From assembly GCA_963842295.1 (NCBI GenBank), contig CAWJFY010000006.1, forward strand, positions 217,739 through 281,738: DNA of 64,000 nucleotides, read 5' to 3'. Position numbers and translations under genes: made by a program. The DNA comes from JAJNBA01 sp963842295 (GTDB lineage: Bacteria; Actinomycetota; UBA4738; HRBIN12). The notes under the pieces are model-generated. The model was not told the DNA's origin. It saw only the letters and a list, made by a program, of their open reading frames with translations, and searched no databases. Positions 31,298-42,032 of the stretch are shown here, one piece after another. Within the stretch, counting starts at the first letter, position 1; every line of letters begins with the position of its first letter.

Positions 31298-32268
31298 GCG
31301 ATCGCGGCGAGCGACAGAGCCTGCTGCTGCCGATCCTGATCCCCGTCGGCGGGCTCGCGGCGATCGTCCTCGTCCTGTACCTGTTCTCGCGCGTGCTGCT
31401 GTCCGTGAAGCCGAACGCCGCGACGGCCGTCGCGCTCGTCGTGGCCGCCGGGATCATGACGGTCGCGGCGTTCGTCGCGTCACGCCGCAGCGTGACCGGG
31501 GCGTCGCTCGGGTCCTTCGTCGGGGCTGCCGCCGGGATCGCGATGGCAGCCGGCGGGATCGCGATCGTCGTGATCGGGCCGCCGGAGGAGGAGATCCCGC
31601 CGTTCCACGCGGTGCTCGCGGCGCCGGAGGGCGCGGCTTCGCGCCGGCTTCTCCGCCGACGCGCTCAGGGTCGAGGCGGACGGTCCCGATCGACCTCGAG
31701 TTCGACAACCAGGATCCCGGGGTCGGACACAACGTGCAGATCTTCGACGGCCCCGACGACACGGCGCCGATCCTGTTCAACGGGGACGTCATCACCGGAC
31801 CCGCCAAGGCGCCTTACTCCGTGGAGCCGTTGCCGGAGGGCGAGTACTTCTTCAACTGCCGGGTCCATCCCACCACGATGACCGGCACGGTCACGTCGAC
31901 CGAGGGAGCCGGGGGGGTCACGGTCGTCGCCGAGAACACGGCGTTCGACACCGACGAGATCACGCTTCCTGCGGACACACCAACGCACGCTCACCCTCGA
32001 CAATCGGGATCCCGCCGCGCACAACCTCTCGATCTACGAGGACGAGACCGCGTCCGGCGAGCCGCTCTTCACTTTCGAGCCGTTCCCTGGTCCCGCGTCG
32101 GAGACCCACGACGTGCCCCCGATACCGGCGGGCGGCTACTACTTCCACTGCGACGTCCACCCGACGATGAAGGGGACGGTCGTGGTCCGAGGTCCGCCGG
32201 AACCACCGCCGCCCGGAGGTGGCGACGGAGGCGGGAGCCCGAGCGGTGCCCCCGACGAGGGCGGCTGA
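31294..32268 (+). pseudogene. membrane-anchored double-cupredoxin protein, reading frame broken three times
   Basis: From ATG 31294 the frame encodes three membrane spans. The homologous text then jumps frame near 31640, near 31685 and near 31986, each explained by one extra C, after which the original frame is restored and runs to TGA 32266. Read across the jumps, it encodes two plastocyanin-like domains. The first has FDNQDPGVGHNVQIFDG and FFNCRVHPTTM; the second has NRDPAAHNLSIY and FHCDVHPTMKG. Each has the His-Cys-His-Met set of a blue copper site. It probably carries electrons or copper for the oxidase. Protein conservation between the jumps suggests sequence errors rather than decay. 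Confidence 0.68.
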
Positions 32269-32279
32269 GACCCCGCTGG

Positions 32280-32285
32280 TAGCGT
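32280..32285 (+). promoter_or_regulatory. -10 box TAGCGT of the tlpA-like gene
   Basis: TAGCGT is followed by exactly seven bases and GTG 32293, so the mRNA is probably leaderless. The box overlaps an earlier in-frame GTG at 32284, which rules that codon out. Confidence 0.45.
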
Positions 32286-32292
32286 GACCCGC

Positions 32293-32808
32293 GTGCCGCG
32301 CCGGGTCCTTCCCCTCTTGCTCTTCGCCTTGCTCGCAGTGCTCGCTTCGTGCGAGGGAGACGACTCCGTCTTCGGTGTCGCGGAGGTGGACCAGCCGTTG
32401 CCCCGGCTCTCCGGTGAGACCATCGACGGCGAGCGACTCGACGCCGCGACCTACGCCGACGGCGACGTGCTCGTGATGAACGTCTGGGCCAACTGGTGCG
32501 ACCCGTGCCGCAGAGAGCAGCCGCAGCTCGTGAGGCTGGCGGATCGGTACGAGGGCGACGGCGTTCGGTTCCTCGGGATCAACTACCAGGACGATCGTCA
32601 CGCCGCCGAGGCATGGGTCAGGGAGTTCGACGTGCCGTACCCGAGTCTGTTCGACCCCGCGGGCGATTCCGCCTCAGATCTCGGCTTCCCCGCGCTGCCG
32701 GACACCTACGTCGTGGATCCCGGCGGCAGGATCCGTTGGGTGGTATACGGCGAGACCAACGAAGACGAGCTCGCGGGCCTGATCGACGAGGTACTCGCCG
32801 CCGACTGA
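32293..32808 (+). CDS. TlpA/ResA-like thioredoxin lipoprotein
   Basis: A 171-residue membrane-anchored thioredoxin. The signal is short and ends in the lipobox LASC (Cys20). The fold carries NVWANWCDPCRREQPQL with the redox pair CDPC, then GINYQDDRHAAEAW and the cis-Pro region GFPALPDTYVVD. ResA-type proteins reduce the cysteines of apocytochrome c, or of CuA, outside the cell membrane, using electrons from CcdA, which is encoded at 23143. The start was set from the leaderless -10 spacing. Confidence 0.9.
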   Translation: MPRRVLPLLLFALLAVLASCEGDDSVFGVAEVDQPLPRLSGETIDGERLDAATYADGDVLVMNVWANWCDPCRREQPQLVRLADRYEGDGVRFLGINYQDDRHAAEAWVREFDVPYPSLFDPAGDSASDLGFPALPDTYVVDPGGRIRWVVYGETNEDELAGLIDEVLAAD

Positions 32809-32813
32809 CCCGC

Positions 32814-34648
32814 TCAGGCGAGAAGCGCGTCGACGCCGACCGCTCCGAACAGCCCGGCGAGGTAGAGGATCGAGAACGTGAACAACCGTCGCGTCCGAGC
32901 GTCGTCGGCTCGCCGCCACACCCGAGCGCCCGGTAGACGAACGAGCCGCCGAGCAGGACCGCGGCGGTCGTGTAGACGGGTCCCATGTGTCCCACCGGGA
33001 CCAGCAGCAGGGTCGTCGCGAACAGCACGAGGGAGTACAGGAGGATCTGACGCCGGGTCTCGGACTCCCCGCGGACCACCGGGAGCATCGGTACGCCGGC
33101 CGCGGCGTAGTCGCCCGAGAAGCGCATCGCGAGCGCCCAGAAGTGCGGCGGCGTCCAGACGAACACGATCGCGAACAGGACGACGGCCGGCCAGGCGAGC
33201 GTTCCCGTCACGGCGGCCCACCCAACGAGCGCGGGCACGGCGCCCGCCGCGCCCCCGATCACGATGTTCTGCTCCGTCGTTCGCTTGAGCCACATGGTGT
33301 AGACGAAGACGTAGAAGGCGATCGCCGAGAGCGCCAGCACGGCCGCCAGCACGTTGACGGATACGGCGAGGAAGTAGAAGGCGATCGCGCCCATGACGAA
33401 GCCGAATCGGAGCGCGCGCTCGGGCGCGATCGCGTGTGCGGGGAGCGGTCGCTGCCGGGTCCGGCGCATGATCGCGTCGATGTCCCGGTCGAGGTACATG
33501 TTGATCGAGTTCGCGGAACCCGCTGCGAGCGCGCCGCCCGCGAGGGTCGCGAGGATCAGCCACGGCGATGGGAGTCCCTCCGCCGCGAGGAGCATCGCCG
33601 GCACCGTCGTGATCAGGAGCAGCAGCACGATGCGGGGTTTCGTGAGGCGGTAGTACGCGGTGACGGTGTCCCGGAGTGAGGGTCGCTCGTCTCTCGGTGG
33701 CTCGTTCGCCTCCGGCTCGGGCTGCCGGCGTCCGATGCCGACCCTCGACGCCACCGTGGCGAGCGCGACGACCGTGGCCCAGATCAGGACGGACAGCGCG
33801 ACGTGCGCGACGACGGCCCACGGCCGGAGCCGTGTCCACACGTTGGCGGCGCCGACCATGATCTGCACGACGAACAGAAGGAGGGCCGTCGTCGAGAGGC
33901 GGACGATGGTGGCCCGACGGCCGTCGTCGTTCCTCGCCCTGATCGCGGTCCAGAGCACGAGCAGCAGCGCGACCGCTGCGAGTGTGCGGTGGAGGAACAT
34001 CGCGGTGGCGGCGCCGCCGAGCGTGGGGACGAGTCTCCCGTTCATGAGCGGCCAGTCCGTGAACACGAGCTGCGCGTCGCTCGCCCTCACGTAGGTGCCC
34101 ACCAGAAGGAGGAGACCGACGACCGTCGCCGTTGTCACAGCGAGCCGCGAGAACGATCGGTCGCTTCTGCTCGTGGTGCCCTCGTCCGTGGAGCCTGCGT
34201 CCCTGGCGTCTCTCGATATGACCGCGCCGGCCACGTACGTCACGTCCGCGATGAGGAGGAGGGCCATGACGAAGTGGACGGTGACCCACCCGGCTTCGAG
34301 CTCTGTGGCCACGACCACGGCGCCGAGCCCGGCCTGCGCCAGCACCAGGGGGAACGCGAGAACCGCGGGCCAGAGCACGGATGGCTCGCGACGGGCCACG
34401 CGGATCGCGGCGATGCCGGTGAGCGCCGCGAGCACGATCACGAGGAACGCCATCGCGCGATGCGAGAACTCGATGAGCGAATGAACCGTCCCCGAGGGGA
34501 ACAGGTGGCCGGGCTCGCAGGCGGGCCAGGTTGAGCATCCGAGGCCGGAGCCCGTGCCTCGCACGAGGCCTCCGATCGCGAACAACACCACCGTGGCGAT
34601 CGCAGTGGCGAGCGCGAGCGAGCGGAAGCGGGAACGGGTGACCAGCAT
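32814..34648 (-). CDS. ctaA-ctaB: heme A synthase - heme O synthase fusion (CtaA-CtaB), frameshift near the C-terminus
   Basis: One long frame joins heme A synthase to protoheme IX farnesyltransferase. The CtaA half (about 1-300) has eight spans and the His ligands in IEFSHRAMAF, WVTVHFVMA, MFLHRTLAAV and VVAHVALSV. The CtaB half has RLTKPRIVLLLL, NMYLDRDIDAIMRRTRQRPLP (DxxDxxM) and YTMWLKRTTEQNIVIGG. Near plus-strand 32921-32923 one base seems missing: the last 38 residues (VWRRADDARTRRLFTFS on) continue in another frame to TGA at 32814. The two halves make heme O and then heme A for the oxidase. Confidence 0.87.
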
Positions 34649-34660
34649 CGCGACGCGGGC

Positions 34661-34666
34661 ATGATA
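34661..34666 (-). promoter_or_regulatory. -10 box TATCAT of the ctaA-ctaB fusion (minus strand)
   Basis: TATCAT on the minus strand ends 12 bases before the ATG at 34648, implying a leader of about five bases. Confidence 0.35.
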
Positions 34667-34692
34667 GCCCTGCCGCGCGCGGGGCCGGGCCT

Positions 34693-34701
34693 TGCGATAC
34701 T
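34693..34701 (+). promoter_or_regulatory. extended -10 promoter TGC-GATACT
   Basis: GATACT (34696-34701) with the extended TGn motif is followed by exactly seven bases and GTG 34709, the start that fits the polyprenyl synthase N-terminus. Confidence 0.45.
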
Positions 34702-34708
34702 GCCGCCC

Positions 34709-35586
34709 GTGACGGGGGACCTCCGCGATCGGATCGACACCGCGCTGACGGCGTTCCTCGACGCTCGTCGCGATCACGTGGAGCGGCTGGACCCGGCGAG
34801 GCTCAGCCACTGGTGGGGGAGGTGCGGCGTCTGTTGGACGCGGGAGGCAAGCGGATCCGCCCCGCGTTCTGCTACTGGGGATTCCGCGCGGCCGCGGGTC
34901 AAGACGATGGTGACGCCGGTGCGGCGATCGTCCGCGCCGCGGCGGCCCTCGAGCTCCTGCACACGATGGCGATCGTCCACGACGACCTGATCGACGGGGC
35001 GAAGGAGCGACGAGGAGTCGCCACGACGGCCGTGTGGTTCTCGGATCGAGCTGATGAGCTCGGGGGTCGAGGCGAACGCGAGGGGTTCGGCCAGGCGATG
35101 TCGATCCTGGTCGGAGACCTCGCAGCGGTATTCGCCGACCGCATGCTCCTCGAGTCGGGGTTCCCGCCCGAGGCGCTCGCCCGGGCGCTTGCCGTGTACC
35201 ACCCGATGCGCGAGGACATGGCGATCGGTCAGTACCTGGACTTGTCCCGGGTGGTGGACGGCGCGGCGGGCGACCCGCAGGTCGCCGGCCGCGCCGCCGC
35301 CATGAAAGGCGGCAGCTACACCGTGGAGGGGCCGCTGCTGATAGGCGCGGCGCTCGTGGGGAGCTCCCAGACCGTGAGCGCGTGTCTTTCCCGGTTCGGA
35401 CGTCCTCTCGGTGAGGCATTCCAGCTCCGCGACGACCTGGAGGACGGCGACGCGGCGGCCGGAGTAGATCCCGAGACGGTCAACGGCCTCGTCGCCGAAG
35501 CGAAGAAGGAGCTCGACCACCCGGACCTCCTCACCGCCGAGTCCATCCCCGCTCTCCGCCGGCTCGCGGACATGGTGGCGATGTGA
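34709..35586 (+). CDS. polyprenyl diphosphate synthase, frameshifted near residue 33
   Basis: Trans-polyprenyl synthases build the isoprenoid tail of quinones from isopentenyl diphosphate. From GTG 34709 the frame gives a good N-terminal helix (DLRDRIDTALTAFLDARRDH) up to about 34803; the conserved text then continues one frame away with LVGEVRRLLDAGGKRIRPAFCYWG. One missing C near 34804 (CTC-CAG-CCA expected) explains it. The rest is intact, with HDDLID (first Asp-rich motif) and RDDLEDG (second). Without the N-terminus a shorter start at GTG 34813 is possible. A second, intact paralog lies at 51835. Confidence 0.82.
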
Positions 35587-36008
35587 CCGAAGACCTCGAG
35601 ATGCTCCGCCGGCTCTTCCGCGACCACCCGATGTGCCGGGTGGCGACGGTGAGGCCTCATGGCGGGCCGCATGTCGCGTCGCGGTGGTTCGTCTGGCAGC
35701 CGGACGCGCTGTACGTCGCCACGCGGGTCGGCGACGCCACCTGGGAAGCGCTCGAGCACGACGGCCGCATCTCGCTCCTCATCGACCGCGGGAGGGAGTG
35801 GAACGACCTCTCCGGCGTGCGGATCGAGGGTGTCGCCGAGCTCCTGCCCGCCGAGCACCCGGATCTCCGCGAACCCATGTCCGCGTGGCACGAGAAGTAC
35901 CGGACGCTCTTCGCCGGGGACGGCTTCGAACGCTTCACGGCGGCGATCCCGAAGCTCGGGTTCCTCCGGGTCGTCCCCGCCGTCGTCGACGCCTGGGACC
36001 ACGGATGA
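35583..36008 (+). CDS. pyridoxamine 5'-phosphate oxidase-like flavin/F420-binding protein
   Basis: A 141-residue split beta-barrel of the PPOX-like superfamily, which binds FMN, F420 or heme. Conserved stretches are CRVATVRPHGGPHVASRWFVW, LYVATRVGDATWEALEHDGRISLLID and GVRIEGVAELL. In Actinomycetota many such proteins use F420, but nothing here decides the cofactor. GTG 35583 overlaps the stop of the polyprenyl synthase. It ends 42 bases before the TAGGCT box of the next operon. Confidence 0.8.
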   Translation: MTEDLEMLRRLFRDHPMCRVATVRPHGGPHVASRWFVWQPDALYVATRVGDATWEALEHDGRISLLIDRGREWNDLSGVRIEGVAELLPAEHPDLREPMSAWHEKYRTLFAGDGFERFTAAIPKLGFLRVVPAVVDAWDHG

Positions 36009-36050
36009 CGTCCGGGTGGGTAGGCCGTCCCGCCGCCGACGTCGGTGCGA

Positions 36051-36056
36051 TAGGCT
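36051..36056 (+). promoter_or_regulatory. -10 box TAGGCT of the menaquinone reductase-nuo1 operon
   Basis: TAGGCT lies two bases upstream of the Rex operator. Seven bases after the box the transcript would start at about 36064, inside the operator. Confidence 0.48.
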
Positions 36057-36058
36057 GC

Positions 36059-36076
36059 TTGTGAAAGGTTTCACGA
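36059..36076. promoter_or_regulatory. Rex operator of the first nuo operon
   Basis: TTGTGAA-AGGT-TTCACGA matches TTGTGAA-N4-TTCACAA at 13 of 14 consensus positions. It covers the predicted transcription start, a position where bound Rex would block RNA polymerase. Confidence 0.78.
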
Positions 36077-36108
36077 GCGCCCGACGGGGCTCCTGAGGGG
36101 AGGCGCGC

Positions 36109-37356
36109 GTGCCCGAGCGGATCGAGACCGACGTCCTTGTCGTCGGCGCCGGCCCTGGCGGATCGGCGGCGGCTTACCACCTCGCTCGACACGGCATCGA
36201 CGTCACCGCCATCGACAAGGCCACCTTCCCACGCGAGAAGGTCTGCGGCGACGGCCTGACCCCTCGGAGCGTCGGCGCCGTGCAACGGATGGGCGTCGAT
36301 ACGTCGGACCCGGGCTTCGAGCGGGTGATCGGCCTCCGTGTGCATTCGAAGGATGTGACGATCGATCTCCCGTGGCCCGAGCTCGACACGTGGCCCAACT
36401 ACGGCCTGGTCATGCCGCGCCTCGGGTTCGACCACCTCCTCCTGGAACGAGCGAGGAAAGCCGGTGCCCGCGTCATCGAAGCGACCGATGCCCGCCGGCC
36501 CCTGATGCAGGGCGGCTGGGTCGTCGGCGCCGAGACGACACCGGCCGCCGAGCCCGACACCGAGCCGGTTGAGATCCACGCGCGACTCACGATCGCGGCG
36601 GACGGCGCCGCGAGCCGCTTCGCGGCTCCCGCCGGCGTCCGCCGCGACGACTCCCGGCCCCTCGGCATCGCCGCCCGCCGGTACTACCGGGCGCCCAACC
36701 TCAGTGGCCCCTGGTTCGAGTCCTGGCTCGACCTCTGGGAGGGCGACATGCTCCTGCCCGGCTACGGCTGGCTCTTCCCGATGGCCGACGGTCGAGTGAA
36801 CCTCGGCGGGGGACTGCTGAGCACCTTCCGGAACTTCAAGGACATCTCCGCCGCCCGGCTGTTCGATGCGTTCGCCGGCATGCTCCCTGAGGAGCGCGGC
36901 ATCTCCGAGGAGACGGCCGACGGCCGGATGCTGTCGGGTCCGCTTCCCATGAGCTTGAATCGCACGCCCCAGGCGGTTCCCGGCATGCTCCTCGTCGGTG
37001 ACGCGGCAGGGGCGGTGAATCCGATGAACGGCGAGGGCATCGCCTACGCGATCGAGACCGGAGAGATGGCCGCCGAGCTCGTCCATGAGGCGCTGGTCAA
37101 AGACCGGCCAGGCCTCGCGATGCTCTATCCGCAGGCCCTGCGGGAGCGGTACGGGCGCTACTTCAGGCTCGGCCGGGGCTTCGCGAAGCTGGTCGGCAAG
37201 CCCGAGATCATGGGTCCCTCGACGAAGTACATGCTGCCCAATCAGAAGGTGATGGGATTCGCGATGCGGATGATGGCGAACCTCACGGACGGCCGGGACG
37301 GGGACGCGCAGGACAAGCTCTTCTACTTGCTCGAGAGGCTGGCACGCGCGTCGTGA
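36109..37356 (+). CDS. geranylgeranyl reductase family FAD protein, menaquinone saturase (MenJ)-like
   Basis: A 415-residue FAD-dependent reductase that most likely saturates one isoprene unit of the menaquinone tail, as MenJ does in mycobacteria. It has VVGAGPGGSAAAYHLA for the FAD, the family signature FPREKVCGDGLTPRSV, ADGAASRFA in the middle, and LLVGDAAGAVNPMNGEGIAYAIETG for the second FAD motif. GTG 36109 has GAGGGGAGG six bases upstream. It is the first gene of the nuo1 operon and its stop overlaps nuoA. Confidence 0.87.
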   Translation: MPERIETDVLVVGAGPGGSAAAYHLARHGIDVTAIDKATFPREKVCGDGLTPRSVGAVQRMGVDTSDPGFERVIGLRVHSKDVTIDLPWPELDTWPNYGLVMPRLGFDHLLLERARKAGARVIEATDARRPLMQGGWVVGAETTPAAEPDTEPVEIHARLTIAADGAASRFAAPAGVRRDDSRPLGIAARRYYRAPNLSGPWFESWLDLWEGDMLLPGYGWLFPMADGRVNLGGGLLSTFRNFKDISAARLFDAFAGMLPEERGISEETADGRMLSGPLPMSLNRTPQAVPGMLLVGDAAGAVNPMNGEGIAYAIETGEMAAELVHEALVKDRPGLAMLYPQALRERYGRYFRLGRGFAKLVGKPEIMGPSTKYMLPNQKVMGFAMRMMANLTDGRDGDAQDKLFYLLERLARAS

Positions 37357-37859
37357 CCGTAGGATTGCCGCCCGTGGGTCTGAGCGGATCGCTCGCCTCC
37401 GTCGTCGCGGCGGGACTGACCGATTACCTGCCCATCGTCCTCATGGGGGTGCTCGCCGTCGTCTTCGCGGTGGCCTCACTGGGGGCGTCGGCGATGCTCC
37501 GACCCCATCACCCCAACCGCCCGAAGCTCTCGGCCTACGAGAGCGGCAACGATCCGGTGCGGCTCCCGGGAGGCGAGCGATTCAGCGTGAAGTTCTACGT
37601 CGTCGCGATGCTCTTCATCATCTTCGACATCGAGACGATCTTCCTGTTCCCGTGGGCCGTGACGTTCCGGCAGCTCGGACTGTTCGGGTTGATCGAGATG
37701 GCGGTCTTCATCGCGCTCGTGTTCGTGGCCTACGTGTACGTCTGGAAGAAGGGTGGGCTCGATTGGTCGACGGCACCGCCGGACCTCCGGGACGAGGAGG
37801 ACGAGTCCGGGCCCACTCCCGTCGCCGAGCTGGACGAGGAGCTCCTCGGTGCCCGTTGA
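37353..37859 (+). CDS. nuoA: NADH-quinone oxidoreductase subunit A (cluster 1)
   Basis: A 168-residue membrane-arm subunit next to the quinone tunnel. Three spans are seen. The conserved loop LSAYESGNDPVRLPGGERFSVKFYVVAMLFIIFDIE has ESG where most have ECG, with the Glu kept. The C-terminal 35 residues (PPDLRDEEDESGPTPVAELDEELL) are an acidic tail not found in cluster 2 NuoA. GTG 37353 overlaps the stop of the reductase gene. Confidence 0.93.
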   Translation: MTVGLPPVGLSGSLASVVAAGLTDYLPIVLMGVLAVVFAVASLGASAMLRPHHPNRPKLSAYESGNDPVRLPGGERFSVKFYVVAMLFIIFDIETIFLFPWAVTFRQLGLFGLIEMAVFIALVFVAYVYVWKKGGLDWSTAPPDLRDEEDESGPTPVAELDEELLGAR

Positions 37860-38367
37860 GCGCTACGAGGGACACCTGACGGGCAGGACCCCGGAGGAGG
37901 TCGAGGACGAGGTCCGCAAGGGCGTCCTCTTGACCACGCTCGACCGCGCCGTCAGCTGGGCTCGGAAGCAGTCGATGTGGCCGGCGACGTTCGGGCTCGC
38001 CTGCTGCGCGATCGAGATGATGTCTGCCGGCGCCGGGCGATACGACCTGTCCCGCTGGGGGATGGAGCTGTTCCGCGCCTCGCCTCGCCAAGCGGACCTG
38101 ATGATCGTCGCCGGCCGGGTGTCCCAGAAGATGGCGCCGGTCCTCCGTCGGGTCTACGACCAGATGGCCGAGCCCAAGTGGGTCGTGTCGATGGGCGTGT
38201 GCGCCTCCGCCGGCGGCATGTTCACGAACTACGCGATCGTCCAGGGCGTCGACACGATCGTGCCGGTGGACATCTACGTCCCCGGGTGCCCGCCGAAGCC
38301 GGAGATGCTGATGTTCGGCATCCTGAAGCTGCAGGAGAAGGTGCGCACGACGGGGACGATCCGGTGA
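37849..38367 (+). CDS. nuoB: NADH-quinone oxidoreductase subunit B (cluster 1)
   Basis: NuoB holds the N2 [4Fe-4S] cluster that hands electrons to quinone. Cluster residues are in LACCAIEMM (two adjacent Cys), SMGVCASAGG and YVPGCPPKPE. The 172-residue protein has a 40-residue N-terminal extension (VERYEGHLTGRTPEEVEDEV) not present in cluster 2. GTG 37849 lies within the last codons of nuoA, so translation is coupled. Confidence 0.95.
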   Translation: MPVERYEGHLTGRTPEEVEDEVRKGVLLTTLDRAVSWARKQSMWPATFGLACCAIEMMSAGAGRYDLSRWGMELFRASPRQADLMIVAGRVSQKMAPVLRRVYDQMAEPKWVVSMGVCASAGGMFTNYAIVQGVDTIVPVDIYVPGCPPKPEMLMFGILKLQEKVRTTGTIR

Positions 38368-38863
38368 AGGCCGCGGAGCTGGCCGGGCGGATCAAGGACC
38401 ATTTCTCCGACGTCTGGACGGCTCGCGACGAGGTCACGGTGGTGGTCGGCCGGGAGGAGCTGGTCGACGCGCTGCTCCGCCTTCGAGACCAGCCGGATCT
38501 CTCGTTCGGTTTCCTCTCGAGCGTGACCGCGACCGACCATCCGGGGAAAGAGCCCCGATCCTGGATCGTCTACGAGCTCCGTTCCGTGGAGCACGCGCAC
38601 AGGCTCCGGCTGAAGGTGGGGCTCCCGGCCGACGACCCGCACGTCCCGTCGGTCACCCGGCTCTTCCCGACGGCCGACTGGCACGAGCGCGAGACGTGGG
38701 ACCTGTTCGGGATCGTCTTCGACGGTCATCCGGACCTCGACCGGATCTTGCTCCCGGACGATTGGGAGGGGCATCCCCTCCGCAAGGACGAGGAGCTCGG
38801 TGGCGTCGGCACGCAGTACCACGGCGCGTTCATCCCGCCCGTCGACGAACGGACGATGCCGTG

Positions 38864-38864
<1 letters not shown>
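38364..38864 (+). CDS. nuoC: NADH-quinone oxidoreductase subunit C (cluster 1)
   Basis: The 30-kDa-type subunit of the peripheral arm, 166 residues. The family signature is FPTADWHERETWDLFGIVFDGHPDLDRILLP, followed by WEGHPLRKD. It is separate from NuoD, unlike the fused NuoCD of enterobacteria. GTG 38364 overlaps the nuoB stop; the TGA overlaps the nuoD start. Confidence 0.94.
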
Positions 38865-40167
<1,303 letters not shown>

Positions 40168-40168
<1 letters not shown>

Positions 40169-40736
40169 TGACCGTGCTCGACGGGGAGCGGCTCGAGGAG
40201 GCGAAAGGGATCCTGGGCCGCTATCCCGAGGGTCGCGAGCGCTCGGCCATCATGCCGCTTCTCTACCTGGCGCAGTCCGTCGAGGGATACGTGTCGCGTG
40301 ACGGGCTCAAGGAAGTCGCCGGCCTGCTGGGCCTCACGACCGCTGAGGTCGAGGCCGTTGCCACCTTCTACACGATGTACCGCATGCGGCCGACCGGGAC
40401 GCACGTCGTGAGCGTGTGCACCAACCTCGCCTGCATGCTCCGCGGCGCCCGGGACGTCTACGAAGCCGCCCACCAGGCGGCGGGGATGCGCCACGGCCAG
40501 GAGCTTTCGGATGACGAGCTCATCACGCTCCACGAGGAGGAATGCCTCGGGGTCTGTGACTTCGCCCCCGTCGCGCAGGTGAACTTCGCGAACCACGACA
40601 GCGTGACGCCCGAGCGGATGGGGGAGTTGATCTCGGCGCTCCGCGACGGCTCCGTGCCGGAGCCGTCGCGAGGTCCGGCGGTGGGAAGCTTCAAGAGCGC
40701 GTCACGCGTCCTCGCCGGCCTGGAGGAGGCGTCGCA

Positions 40737-40740
<4 letters not shown>
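40168..40740 (+). CDS. nuoE: NADH-quinone oxidoreductase subunit E (cluster 1)
   Basis: The 24-kDa-type subunit with the N1a [2Fe-2S] cluster, 190 residues. Ligands are in VCTNLACMLRG (Cys-x4-Cys) and EECLGVCDFAP (Cys-x3-Cys). The helical N-terminus (RSAIMPLLYLAQSVEGYVS, VEAVATFYTMY) is conserved. A C-terminal tail of about 40 residues is variable. ATG 40168 overlaps the nuoD stop and its TGA overlaps nuoF. Confidence 0.95.

Positions 40741-42028
<1,288 letters not shown>

Positions 42029-42032
<4 letters not shown>

Noticed and set aside
32284..32292. GTG 32284 as the start of the TlpA-like protein
   Set aside because: It overlaps the -10 box; GTG 32293 stands exactly seven bases after the box and still gives a full signal peptide.
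32900..32935. Programmed ribosomal frameshift at the end of ctaB
   Set aside because: There is no slippery heptamer and no stimulating structure; a base lost from a G-run is simpler and fits the neighbouring indels.
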